Source: G963677085 sp963677085 (GTDB taxonomy: Bacteria > Planctomycetota > Planctomycetia > Pirellulales > Thermoguttaceae). From it: a stretch of DNA of 64,000 nucleotides. Position 1 is the stretch's first letter. Each line of letters starts with the position of its first letter. The notes beneath the pieces were generated by a model that made no database searches, had not been told where the DNA came from, and saw only the letters and a list, made by a program, of their open reading frames with translations. The stretch is taken from assembly GCA_963677085.2 (NCBI GenBank), contig CAXXFH010000004.1:4774001-4838000 (forward strand), given 5' to 3'. The position numbers were made by a program, and so were the translations under genes. Below, one piece after another: positions 12,901 through 19,541 of this stretch.

Positions 12901-15569
12901 GTCACCACGAGTGTGCCGGAGTTAGAAATCCCTACACCGGGGTTATCTGAAACGATACAATCCGTAAGAGTCAAGTGATCAGAATCATTGCGGATTGAGG
13001 CGAAGAGGGATGTGGCATCAGCTCCGGTAATCGTGAGGCCTAAGAGCCTTACATCAATCGGCCCTGTTTCAAGACCACCATTGATGAGAAAAACACCGCT
13101 TCGCCCATTGGCATCGACGGTCAAAGCCGAGAGTGCCGACGCATCGATGACCACTGAATCGCAGATGAACAACGCGTGCCCGTCAAGCGCAATTGTTCTG
13201 CCACTGAGTGCTACATCAAACGTGATCGTTCCGCTGCCCGCGCCAAGGTGGGAATAATAGACGGCTTCACGAAGCGAGATGTCACCATCATAAAGATCAA
13301 ACACGTCGTCCGCGGTGGTGACCAGAAGTGCCGGAGTCTCCCGTTCGTCAGCCTGCACGCCCTGGTATTCGTAGGCCCCAATATCGACAGCGTTTTCGAT
13401 AACGCGCGTACTGCCCCGTAAATCAACCGCGAGCGGCCACCCAGCGTCATCCACAGCAAGCAAGGCATTGCCTGCATTCACTGCTGCGGAAGTTGCTGTT
13501 AGTCGCAGGTCCCCCACATCATCGTCATCGGTACCCCATTTCTCATCCGCCCCTTCAGAAGGTATGCGCACGAAGCCTGGATCGACGCCAATTAGATTGT
13601 TTGAACCGCTGAAATGGCCGAGAATATCACCGTTGGAATTCAAGGCAGCAATCGTGTTGTTTAGTACTGCTTCGGCGGAACCGCCCTCGTAATCGTGCAA
13701 ATAAAGACCATAACGGTCGTTGGCCGAAATCGTGGAGTTGGTGACTGCTAGTGCACCGCAATAGTTGTAAATTCCGCTGCCGGTGTTGCCCCAAACCTCA
13801 GAATTGATGACCGTTAGAGTGCCGTTATTGTTGATGACTCCCGCACCATAATCAGCCACATTCTTCGAGATCGTCGAACCAGTGACCGTAAGAATTCCGG
13901 AATCGTTAAGGAGGCCAGCGCCATCCAGGTAAGCTCCATTGCCCGAATTGCAGGTAATCGCACAATTGGTTACCTTCAGGTTGCCACGATTCCGAATTCC
14001 ACCTCCTTCGCCATACCCCCCCGTGATCGTCAGTCCAGAAACCTCGGCCGTAGTGCCAGAATCGATGAGAAATATGCGGCTGGTTCCCCCCGCATCTATC
14101 GTCAACTGGTCGGCACCGGGACCTTGAATTGCGAGTCGGTCCACCACGACAAGTTCAGAACCATCCAGAAAAATGGAAGCTGGTTTCGGAGCATACAACG
14201 TGGGATCGAAAGCAATCGCGTCCGTTCCGCCTAGAACACCAGGAGGAGCGTCCCCCACCGCCGTATTGGTATTAGCTGCTGTGATTGCTTCGCGAAGTGT
14301 CACCATTCCGTCAACTTCGATATTGTCGGCAAGGCTTGTCACTAAATAAGCGGTACCGTCAGGCGGTTGAGTCACACCTTCAAACGCTCCAATGTCTACG
14401 ACGCCATTCTGGACTCGTGGACTGCCCTGAATATCGGTGTTAAGCGGATTACCGTCGGCCCCGATCGCCAAGGCGTTGCTACCCGCATCGAGAGCCAGAC
14501 TCTCTGGCGATAACCGGAAATCACCTGCCATATCATCATCGGAACCCCAGACACCATCGAACCCTGGAGTAACGGGAGATATGAAACCTGGGCAAGTGTC
14601 GATTAGGTTGAATCCACTTTCAGCGGTCAGGGAGCCAGAGAGGTTCGGGTTCCAGCTCGTGGAAACTCGATTGAGTGAAACAATCGAATTGGTGACGGTA
14701 AGGGCATTGCTGTATCCGAAAATCCCACCGCCATCATGTTCAGCGAAGTTCCCCGAAACCGTCGAATTCGCGACCATTAGCGTTCCGTAGTAGTCGGTAT
14801 ACACGCCCCCACCGTCGTACGAAGAATTTTGCGTGATCACGCAGTTTACGACGTTCACCGCACTTCCGGAACTGTAGACACCACCACCGCATTCACGAGC
14901 CAAGTTTCCCGAAATCGTGGAGTTAGACACGGTCAGCACAGCAGGAAAACGGTTGCCTATTCCGCCCCCAAAGCCAGCCGAATTTCCTTTGATTGTCGAA
15001 TTTTCGACAGCTAGGGTTTCGGCATTGCATATTCCACCACCGTAATCATCGTCAACACTGCCGCCGGCAATCGTCAAGCCACTTAGCGTTACGTTGCAGG
15101 AGTTTGAGTATTCGCCATCATCGACGTTCAGAACTCGACTGCTCCCGTTTGCATCGATGGTCAACCGATCGGCTCCTGGGCCGATGATCGTCACGTTGCT
15201 GTCTATGGTTAGCTCGGTTTCGTCCAAGCTGATCGTCGCCGGACCGTCGGTGAACAGCGATGCGTCGAAGGTGATTTCATCGGCGCCCGGGTAACTCGCC
15301 TCATCGGCTGCAAGGACCAACGCCTCGCGGAGGCTCAAGTCGCCAGCCGAGTAGTCGCCGTCGTTTTCGTCGAGAAGAGTCGAAACGACAAGCGGACTCT
15401 CGGTCGCAGTTTCCACGAACATAGGCATGTAGTCGGTCGGCGTGGCACCAATCGAAAGCATCCGCCGGTCTTCCAGCGGTTCAAACCGTGGGCGGAAGTG
15501 GTGTTGTCGACCAAACTGTTGACGGAGATTCGATGCAGGGCGTGTCGTGGTGGCAGCGCGTCGTTTCAT
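906..15569 (-). CDS. Giant CSLREA / parallel beta-helix surface protein (4,887 aa)
   Basis: Predicted secreted or cell-surface protein; ligand unknown. I choose the ATG at 15569 because AGGAAG lies 9 nt upstream; an in-frame ATG at 15665 would add 32 unlikely residues. The N-terminus is basic and carries EPLEDRRML, the planctomycete LEPR-XLL-type motif. Ten cassettes follow. Each begins with a CSLREA-like segment (for example GDLSLREAL), continues with an IDGPG segment and a right-handed beta-helix rich in GNSAxxxGGGI repeats, and closes with a VDIGAYE-type box as in choice-of-anchor Q proteins. Box positions are near 14383, 13367, 11675, 10522, 8385, 6846, 5577, 4582, 3351 and 2331. The last ~475 residues hold a different repeat (xFYDSxGDDxF). 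No PEP-CTERM, LPXTG or dockerin is visible at the C-terminus, which ends in NAL, so anchoring is unclear. Long ORFs on the other strand here are shadows. Confidence 0.95.
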   Translation of the reverse strand: MKRRAATTTRPASNLRQQFGRQHHFRPRFEPLEDRRMLSIGATPTDYMPMFVETATESPLVVSTLLDENDGDYSAGDLSLREALVLAADEASYPGADEITFDASLFTDGPATISLDETELTIDSNVTIIGPGADRLTIDANGSSRVLNVDDGEYSNSCNVTLSGLTIAGGSVDDDYGGGICNAETLAVENSTIKGNSAGFGGGIGNRFPAVLTVSNSTISGNLARECGGGVYSSGSAVNVVNCVITQNSSYDGGGVYTDYYGTLMVANSTVSGNFAEHDGGGIFGYSNALTVTNSIVSLNRVSTSWNPNLSGSLTAESGFNLIDTCPGFISPVTPGFDGVWGSDDDMAGDFRLSPESLALDAGSNALAIGADGNPLNTDIQGSPRVQNGVVDIGAFEGVTQPPDGTAYLVTSLADNIEVDGMVTLREAITAANTNTAVGDAPPGVLGGTDAIAFDPTLYAPKPASIFLDGSELVVVDRLAIQGPGADQLTIDAGGTSRIFLIDSGTTAEVSGLTITGGYGEGGGIRNRGNLKVTNCAITCNSGNGAYLDGAGLLNDSGILTVTGSTISKNVADYGAGVINNNGTLTVINSEVWGNTGSGIYNYCGALAVTNSTISANDRYGLYLHDYEGGSAEAVLNNTIAALNSNGDILGHFSGSNNLIGVDPGFVRIPSEGADEKWGTDDDDVGDLRLTATSAAVNAGNALLAVDDAGWPLAVDLRGSTRVIENAVDIGAYEYQGVQADERETPALLVTTADDVFDLYDGDISLREAVYYSHLGAGSGTITFDVALSGRTIALDGHALFICDSVVIDASALSALTVDANGRSGVFLINGGLETGPIDVRLLGLTITGADATSLFASIRNDSDHLTLTDCIVSDNPGVGISNSGTLVVTDSTISNNSNGGIRNRSGQLTVANTTISGNSCSNGGAIDNNWGTVVISDSMITENSAGDGGGIYSNYGTVSVSGTTIAGNTAYQGGGIYCELSPLTISNSQISDNFADRSGGGILAGGTLDISGSTISRNLTEGSNSAGIVCSATTIITDSTIVDNGGGGIYDSGTLTIASSTVSHNFRDGIVCGPDAADIMDCTIAGNGGSGIANSTGTLTVANTSIWGNGRCYSGGGIHNYAGVATVNNSTIWGNVATRGGGVSNVSGTLEIANSTICANSAYSGGGLYADGDSSTATLNNTIVANNTAVSIGADFDFLAGTLLGSNNLIGDGKYQRGLFDGVNGNIVGTTESPVDPLLSDFTQLDNGQWGYCPLPGSPVLDAGSNALAVDVHGQTLEQDVAGYTRIQNETVDIGAIEGATASGVAQTYLVTSLANTTDPGDGELTFVEAFLAANSNQVVGDAPAGSFDDKDVIRFSTDLIGTVYLDQGTLDVFGDLSIEGPGAGLLTFDAQSQSRVVTIRPTVDVTLAGVTITGGYAEKEGGGIGNFGTLGLAGVIVAANSVEGWGGGIFNYGELNVNSCEVLGNSAKGGGGGIDNAGGVLTVANSAICANETSSYGSGILSSGVLAVTCSTISDNTAGTYGAVYLNTSSSDASFTNSIIAANIAGIEKPDICNSHGMLFGSNNLIGDGAGQTALVDGENNNLVGTSNAPLDPLFHRNPSDGDDGWGDDPDTPDVDESANDDYGDLHLRVDSPGVDAGDNSLLPADEFDLDNDGDTAELLPVDLDGNPRIVNGSVDIGAYEGKCVTRFIVSTLVDENDGDYSIRDLSLREALALAADEVSYPGTDEITFDASLFADGPATITLDGTELTLDSDVTIDGPGAELLAIDADGRSRVFGVSESITATIDGLTITGGLAEEGGGIYNNGTLTVIGSTLSGNSAPGERGYGGGIYSALNSVLSVTGCTFSGNLGGGGGGICSHGALTVTDSTFSENSAHCGGGIDNYGTLTISDSAFFGNSVGNEGGGVRNSGMLTVTNSTFSGNSTRWGVGGGIRSDGELTVAGSTFSDNSAGDDGGGVHSSDGTLTVTDCTLSNNSAEGEGGAICNYTGTLTVTDCTLSDNSTETHGGGIYNNGTLTVTGSTLSGNSAKWWGGGIGYVGTLTISDSTLSGNLAVRGGGVHSSDGTLTVTDCTLSDNLAEEYGGGIYNNVELTVTGSTLSGNWAEEYGGGIYINGELIVTACTLLSNSAKSSGGGIYGDRHSTLTVTDCELSGNMAEVYGGGIYQHTGTLTVTNSTLVGNSAGDDGGGIYGDEYSTLTVSGCSLSGNMAVGDGGGIHRHHYGGTLTVIDCTFSGNSAVGDGGAICNSGILTVTSTTLSGNLAGNDGGGIYHYTGTLMVTNSIVALNDASSAPDIYGVLDSGSGLFIGIDPSFVRNPSDGGDGWGDDPDTPDVDESANDDYGDLRLTAYSPAIDAGDNALLPADTLDLDNDGDTSEPLPYDLDGNPRVYGTSVDCGAFELQSGIAAGREVPSVIVTTAEDVFDIYDQQISLREAIWYANSATVGTTITFADALDGSTITLQGTPLWIDKSLAIDASAFIALTIDAAGHSRVLDVVAAKGEEVELAGLTITGGSAEEGAGIRNHGTLILTDSTLTANSATGERGSGGGIYNYGTLTVIGSAFSGNSATGESGSGGGIYNGGTLTVTSSTLSGNLAKYGGGIGNGGTLTLTDCTLVDNSTENSGGGIGNGGTLTVIGSTLSDNSAGNDGGGIDDYSGTLTMTSCMLSGNSAGNDGGGIHSRYSTLTVSNSTLSGNSAGNDGGGIHVYNGTLAISGSTLSGNSAAKNGGGVFDWSSTLTISGSTLAGNLAESDGGGVYNWSSTATVACSTISGNAAVSRGGGIHSDSYSTLTATNSIVALNEASLNADISGAPGSGSGFNLIGVDPSFVRNPSDGGDGWGDDPDTPDVDESDNDDYGDLHLRVDSPGVDAGDNSLLPADEFDLDNDGDTAELLPVDFDGNPRIINGSVDIGAYERKCVTELIVSTLVDENDGDYSVGDLSLREALALAADEANYPGADEITFDATLFTDGPATITLDGTELTLDSDVTIDGPGVNLLAIDADGQSRVFSVSESVTVTIDGLTITGGSANAGGGIRNLGVLTIDGSTISNNTAIGTWREGGGGIYNLGELTIVDSLLCENSAPNKGYGGGIYNAATVTISNSTLSANWAIGQTDGDSGGSGGAIYNDEDCVLTVTNSTLVGNWTSGMFANGAGVGNFRGTVTIVNSILAGNTANGDWSRGAALYTQQGDAALVNSTIAGNSADGEYSSNAGVYNRNGSLVLQNSIVALNTAASDPDVGGSWEGNGIVGTDPLFSRNPSDGGDGWADDPDTPNVDESANDDYGDLHLRLDSPGVDAGDNSLLPADAYDLDNDGDTTEALPVDIAGEERVIGIVVDMGAYEGESVGQLVVSTLVDENDGDYSAGDLSLREAMLLAASCKSNEIITFDSALFDGGAQTISLDPTLGELEYDVAARGVLEIDGPGAERLSIDAQGACRVFHFTGSTVVLRGLTISGGLVDAANGRMEEMGGGILVDRSANVHILDATIRGNTAYCGGALAGYLHSSLTLTNTVIVGNVGDYGGGIYLWASPVTLTNVTIAGNDGEPIYAAEYEYFCRKITLNNAIVANNGGSIYGDVVGLNNLFKDPLFVRNPSDGGDGWGDDPDTLDVDESANDDYGDLHLRLDSPAVDAGDNSLLPADEFDLDNDGDATEPLPVDLDGNPRVVNGSVDIGAYERKLVAELVVSTLVDENDGDYSDGDLSLREAMALAATYAYDQVITFSPDLFVDGSRTIVLDATLGQLEYDAKNSSVDGKVTIEGPGADLLTIDAAGNSRVFAFIGSEAKLEGLTITGGVASGWGGGVYADNGATVEIVACTIAKNSTSGSGGGIRAANGTTLVLTDAVISDNHSGTGGGGISVFETTCTMTNTVITGNTGSNGGGVYALYSAVTLTNATVVDNTAENGGGVYGSGVSLDLINSTVAGNSAEATGGGIYSNGQSFTVTNSTIAHNVANDGGGIYVKAASSTATLNNTIVARNTSHDAGPNIRGELSGANNLIGDGTGQTSLVDGVDGNMVGTAESPIDPLLSDITQFDNGHWGYLLLSESPAIDAGDNALAVDEQGHALADDLAGNPRIENGIVDIGAVEGVATLTEGQIYIVTSLANVIDANDGQLTFIEAFQAANSNRVVGDAPAGSCSELDTIRFADGLAGTVAVDGGQLAIAGKLSIEGPGADMLTFDAQGENRVFYVQSGAEVALSGMTITGGQADDGGGIYSNGTLAIARTTMSDNVAANNGGGVYNRFGVLTVTDCTLSGNVAGADGGAIHDDFGMTAVANSLIAANSAGGSGGGIFATGTVTVGSSTIACNSAENDGGGIYSNSILSIFNSIVALNRADNGANVSGTLTSTSQFNLTDVDPQFVSAASAGEDGIWHTDDDVAGDYRLSIDSPAIDAGSNALAVDADGNPLLWDIRGEGFDRVVNWLVDIGAYENQDVVVTEYYFVGTDGDDTFEFTAGATAADWVVKVNGVEQIFPDTVEQIFFDGLDGNDQVTLIGTAGADTAVLEATAAELSGSGYAVFATNVENSTVYGRAGEDTITFYDNAGRNQFVAGRGFAGYLTGFAGELRSYEFEQVTAYAGDGIDEAKLYDSAGDDVFVSDPDVSVLTGGGMTITVHDFQGVHAYATLGGVDKAYFTDTALDDQVIGTHEYAIMWSPNYEQGVFNRSKFFEESYAVSSHGGADIVKFYDGPGDDAFVADEHEASFTCVNKYTTSSVFVEDFVGVHAFASTGTGYDTATFYDSTGNDEYYSDAVQAALWNTTAGWYNRAKFFERTDAYATAGGTDKATLVDSTFDDNLLLDANSLTIYGADNGHHFGTSFRNRIELFDTVYAKSIGGTDVLELEDSNGADTLEATGHQLSFFSAEHNLDYVLEDIAQTTAKTDDNNTDTRKVLDYLFDIDFEGRWRNAL

Positions 15570-15776
15570 GGACCTGATCTTCCTGTTCGTTGGGCGATTG
15601 TTCCTTGAAGGTGGATTTCTTTCGTCTTGGAAGACGCTGTCGGAAAAAAGAGAGGGATGGTACAAACCACGCTTGGGTCCGTGGCAGGACGACGTTCCCC
15701 CGAGTTCCCAACATCTGATGCAGAGGAAACCACGGGGAAGCCGCAGGAAAGACCTTCATCGGAGACACTTTCCAGC

Positions 15777-16030
15777 CTATATGAGGGAGACGAAAACCTC
15801 AAGAGGTGTCCACTCACTAAGAGCTAACAACGCCTCTAGCTGGTGGGGGATGCGCAGCGAAGGCGCGTCTCTGGTATCGTCACCTTCGAAAGGCGTCCGC
15901 AGAATCTGCACGAGCGGCGAAATCGGCTCACGCACCCGCGACACGGTGGCTATCATTCGCGTTTCGCGATCGCCCGGGTGCCACGACTGACAATACCCCC
16001 CCAGCAACAGATCCGCCTCACTGAGCAGTG
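15777..16030 (-). pseudogene. Unrecognised ORF fragment
   Basis: An open stretch of about 80 codons reads LLSEADLLLGGYCQSWHP and then PISPLVQILRTPFEG, which looks more protein-like than the surrounding frames. It starts just after an in-frame TAG with no ATG. The family is not recognised. It may be the remains of a gene broken near the repeat-rich DNA at 16.3 kb. It lies upstream of the giant gene on the same strand. Confidence 0.3.
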
Positions 16031-16269
16031 GGCCGCCATCGCGGGGCTAAGCTAGTTGGCGAAAACATGAAATCGGGGTAGAGAAGGGAGCGGCATTTTC
16101 AGTTGACCAAGACCACCCAATTCGCCGGAGGGCTTCGAGAGACTGCCCGCCCCAGCGAACCCATCGCACACCTGGAATGTCCCCCAAGAATGCTTCCGGC
16201 GATGGTGCCGACTATGGTGCCGAGATTTTGCAGAAGGGTGCCGAAATGGGTGCCCGCGTAATGTCCGCC

Positions 16270-16860
16270 CCTTCGGTTCCGTAGCCTGATTCTCTGTTTC
16301 TCTATCTTTCGACGCAGTCAAGAGATACGACGCAAGCAGAAAACGGGGTGCCGACAGTGGTGCCCGCAGGTTTGCCGCGTAGGGGTACGATCTGCATCGA
16401 TTTGCCGCAAAAATCGGCGTTTGCGGTCTTTTTGAGATCTGAACTCATCTTGCGATGAGCCGTCGTGGCTTGGCGGTATTCTTGACCCGCGCGCCGCCGA
16501 CTTGGCGACTTTGCCTGAGAAAAACAGGCCCCAACCGGTTGTCGTACCTCTCTGCCCGGTAGAGGGAAAGCAGACTTGGCCATGAGGCGCCACACGGCGG
16601 CCCGTGTCGCGAACGTGGGACGTGGCGACCAGGGTTGGCCGCCGTTCGGAGACTACGCAACAGTCGCCGCGTGTGAGGAGTAGGTGGTGCGATCGTGCTT
16701 TTCGGGCGAAAACGATCGACACCGGACTGTCGAAGCCAGGAACGCGTTTCTTCGAACCGGCCCGACGTTGTGAGTGGGGTACCATTCGACGTCACCCGTT
16801 GTTTTGCGACTAACGGTGAGGATTGTATATAAGTGAAGTGGCTCATGTACCCGCTGTTGG
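16270..16860. repeat. Dispersed repeat, copy A (~590 bp)
   Basis: Non-coding DNA with homologous copies at 33708-34010 and 34052-34650. The first module (about 16270-16405) contains ACGGGGTGCCGACAGTGG and recurs three times in the window. The second module (about 16430-16860) aligns with 34210-34650 at a level obvious by eye. The repeat ends at the first codons of a truncated transposase gene (GTG at 16833), so it is probably the 5' flank of a mobile element. Confidence 0.75.
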
Positions 16861-17066
16861 TTCTCGTCGCCAACACAACGGAGTCGGAACTGGCGAAGTA
16901 CGTCGAGTATCTGAAGGTCGAGAACCAGGTCCTGCGGGACCGCTTGCCGACGAAGATCGACACGGCGGAAACCGAGCCGGCGAAAATTTCGAGCGTCGAC
17001 AAACCCCCCGATTCGAAGACCAGAGGCCTGATCACCATCGTCACGCCCCACACTTTCCAGCGGTAG
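16833..17066 (+). pseudogene. N-terminal stub of an integrase-type transposase
   Basis: 77 residues beginning (V/M)KWLMYPLLVLV and continuing KYVEYLKVENQVLRDRLP, then GLITIVTPHTFQR. This resembles the N-terminus (coiled segment before the helix-turn-helix and rve core) of integrase-core transposases common in planctomycetes; that match is from memory of the family. The DDE domain is absent. The same first dozen codons (KWFMHPLLVL) recur at 34614 and break off sooner. It lies downstream of dispersed repeat copy A, consistent with an element decayed in place. Confidence 0.55.
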
Positions 17067-17199
17067 GTCGAGGCCAACCGTGAAGTACGTTTTTGACAGC
17101 CGAGGAACCAGCAACCAAAGTTTGTTATCGGCCAGCGTTTTTTGGGAGGGACGGTGCTATTCGAGCTCCAATCGAGCAGAGCATAAGCTCGCGAGTGCC

Positions 17200-18162
17200 T
17201 CAACAGGCAAAGGTCCTTTCTTCGTTTGCTTGAATCCAACCGAAGAAGCCGATTTGGTCCAGGTCGCTTCGCAATATTTCGATTTCGTCGGCTTTCAATG
17301 AATCGAGCGGAAGCCGATTGGGACCGCAGTCGATTCCAATTAGGTTCATTACGGCCTTGAAGCCCGGCTGACTGCGGTGTCTGTTGATCACGTCGATCAT
17401 TCTCGCTGCAGCGGCCTGCCATCGTCGTGCTTCGGGCAAGTTGCCATCGGCAAACGCTTCGACAATTCGTCGATACACGGGAGCCGCGAAATTGTACGTG
17501 CTTCCAACTGCGCCGGTGGCTCCGGCACATAGACCGCTCAATAACATTTCATCGGTGCCAAAAAGGATCTCGAATCGTCCACGCTCGTGCTCGGCACACA
17601 ACTGGAATTCGTGCACGGTGGGCTGGGTGTATTTGATGCCTGCCAACGAAGGAAGTCGCTCGCCGCCGTAACGAAGAAACTCAAGCATATCGAGATAAAC
17701 GCCCGTCATGCGTGGAATGTGGTAGTAGTAAAACGACAGGTCAGGTGCACCGAGAGTGATTTGTTGCAGCGATTTCACCAGCAACTCGATCGATGCCGGT
17801 CGATCATACGAAGGTGGCGCTGCGGCAATGGCGTCAGCACCGATCTGCTGGGCATGGGCCGCCAGACGGCGCGATTCTTCGAGGCTGTTGTGCCCAACGT
17901 GAATGATGACCGGCACGCGTCCTCCTGCCGCGTCGACAAAGGCTTCGGCCGTCATGCGTCGCTCCTCACTGGTGAGCGAGGAGAACTCGCCCGTACTGCC
18001 GCAGACGAAAATTCCTCCCGCCTCGTTTCTTATCAGGTGTTCGACCAAGGGCGCAACCTGCCCGAGGTTCAACTTCCCGCCTGCCTGCATGGGCGTAAAT
18101 GCCGCGGGAATGAGCCGTGCAACCCGAGTATCCGTCGGTGCCAATTCGAGTGGTTTGTACAT
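17200..18162 (-). CDS. nanA: Dihydrodipicolinate synthase superfamily aldolase, N-acetylneuraminate lyase-like
   Basis: 320-aa class I aldolase, probably cleaving a sialic acid or related ulosonate to pyruvate plus an amino sugar or aldose in the cytoplasm. Visible motifs: GSTGE at 55-59 (carboxylate binding), YYYHIP at 145-150 (catalytic Tyr region), the Schiff-base Lys at 177 in AGIKYT, and then LFGTDEMLLSGL and GATGAVGSTYN. The last blocks resemble the animal-type NPL lyases more than bacterial DapA. It faces a divergent GntR/LacI-like regulator across 242 bp. No clear Shine-Dalgarno sequence precedes the ATG. The alternative is another DapA-family lyase such as a keto-deoxy-sugar acid aldolase. 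Confidence 0.8.
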   Translation of the reverse strand: MYKPLELAPTDTRVARLIPAAFTPMQAGGKLNLGQVAPLVEHLIRNEAGGIFVCGSTGEFSSLTSEERRMTAEAFVDAAGGRVPVIIHVGHNSLEESRRLAAHAQQIGADAIAAAPPSYDRPASIELLVKSLQQITLGAPDLSFYYYHIPRMTGVYLDMLEFLRYGGERLPSLAGIKYTQPTVHEFQLCAEHERGRFEILFGTDEMLLSGLCAGATGAVGSTYNFAAPVYRRIVEAFADGNLPEARRWQAAAARMIDVINRHRSQPGFKAVMNLIGIDCGPNRLPLDSLKADEIEILRSDLDQIGFFGWIQANEERTFAC

Positions 18163-18404
18163 GTTTGCCGTCGTAATGGTGATCGTGGGGTGGTGGAAGG
18201 AAAAAAGCGTAACAGGCTTATATCAAAGACGTTACAACACCAAAGAGCCAGTTTGCGTCGACAAGCCTCGCCTGACGGAAGCCCTCGCCATGTGGGTATC
18301 CACGGTGGCGACCACGGTGCTTATTATACAAAACAAAAAAACTTATTCAAATGCCTGAGAATATACTTGCTTTGCTTGATATCTTTCGATAAATTGAGGT
18401 CGTC
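18163..18404. promoter_or_regulatory. Shared divergent regulatory region between the lyase and its regulator
   Basis: 242 bp separate the two divergent starts. The part next to the regulator is AT-rich (18318-18390, including TATTATAC and TATACT). GAGG at 18396-18399 is the regulator's ribosome-binding site, 5 nt before its ATG. I could not identify a convincing -35/-10 pair or operator palindrome. Confidence 0.4.
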
Positions 18405-19472
18405 ATGAAAACACCACACATCAGCACACCGCGGATCATCGAGTTGGCCGACCAGATCGTGTCCGACATCCGCAACCGCAAGCTCAGTCCCGGCGATCCC
18501 TACCTGACCGCCGCGGAAACGGCGCGCATGCTCCGCGTCAGTTCGACGGCAGCCAATCGAGCATTGCAGTTGCTCTCCCAACGCAAGGTACTTCAGCGCC
18601 GCCAACGCAAGGGAACCTTCGTGCTGGATCTTCCCGAGACACACACATCGTCCGTCCTTCGCAGGGTCCACCTACTGGTGCATCAAAACTACCTGAAGAC
18701 CGAAGGATTGATGGCCGACGGAATCATCGTCGGAATGCAGAGTGCGTTGCCCGGCGCGGAGGTCCACTTCAATTTCCTGCCACCGGTTGACGAGGTCGAT
18801 TACGTCAATCAACTCATCGGCGAGACGATGCGGTCGTCCGACTCCGAAGGATTTGTCTTGGTTCGATCGTCACTCGCTGTTCAACGCCTGTTGCATTCGA
18901 GCGGTCTGCCGGTGGTAGTCAACGGAATGCTTCAGCCGTCGGTATCGGGCATCGCCTGGATCGACAAGGACTACCGTAACGTCGGCGAATTGCTTGCCGA
19001 GCACTTGTTGCGGAACGGCTTTCAAAAGATCGCGATTCTAATGCGAGAACGGATGTACCCGGGCGACTACCGCGTGTTGGATGCGGTACGCGATACGCTT
19101 GAGAAGGCTGGCTGCACGGCGGCGAGCCTCATCTTGCGATGCCTTCCACCAGACCGCGAGGCGATCAAGGCTGCCGCAGTGCAGTTGTTGGAGGAAACTC
19201 GAGAGCCGATCGGTATGCTGTGCCGTGCCGAACCTTGGGCAACGGGTGCCGCGGCTGCGGCCGAAGCCCTGAACCGCAAAGTGGGTATCGTTATCTCCGA
19301 TATTTATCGAAAAAGCTTTGAGAATCCGCCACCTTATCCGTTTACGCGTTCGTTGTTACGTCCCGAGGAGATCGGCGCGCACATCGGCCGCATGTTGGCA
19401 CAGCAGGCCCGAGGCGAAGCATCCGATCCCGACCACGAAATCATTCCCGTGAAACTTGAACTGCCGGAGTAG
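18405..19472 (+). CDS. GntR-type transcriptional regulator with LacI-like sensor domain
   Basis: 355 aa. Residues ~10-75 form a GntR winged helix (LTAAETARMLRVSS, then RALQLLSQRKVLQRR and a KGTFVL wing). The remainder resembles a periplasmic-binding/LacI sugar sensor (IIVGMQSALPG, a VVNGML segment, CRAEPWATGAAAAAEAL), as in AraR-type regulators. Divergence from the lyase suggests it controls that gene and perhaps the co-directional surface genes in response to a sugar. ATG at 18405 is supported by GAGG at 18396. Confidence 0.85.
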   Translation: MKTPHISTPRIIELADQIVSDIRNRKLSPGDPYLTAAETARMLRVSSTAANRALQLLSQRKVLQRRQRKGTFVLDLPETHTSSVLRRVHLLVHQNYLKTEGLMADGIIVGMQSALPGAEVHFNFLPPVDEVDYVNQLIGETMRSSDSEGFVLVRSSLAVQRLLHSSGLPVVVNGMLQPSVSGIAWIDKDYRNVGELLAEHLLRNGFQKIAILMRERMYPGDYRVLDAVRDTLEKAGCTAASLILRCLPPDREAIKAAAVQLLEETREPIGMLCRAEPWATGAAAAAEALNRKVGIVISDIYRKSFENPPPYPFTRSLLRPEEIGAHIGRMLAQQARGEASDPDHEIIPVKLELPE

Positions 19473-19541
19473 GACAATTGACGTTGTGGGCCACTTGCCA
19501 ACGGTGTGAAACGAATGGTCGACCATGCCGAGGAACATGCC

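Noticed and set aside
906..15569. Regular repeats that could be mistaken for a CRISPR array or satellite
   Set aside because: They are codon-periodic and encode beta-helix repeats of varying length; there are no constant repeats with unique spacers and no cas genes.
16445..17530. 361-codon minus-strand ORF
   Set aside because: Crosses the dispersed repeat, the transposase stub and the 3' end of the lyase; composition is Arg/Ser-rich and no domain is visible.
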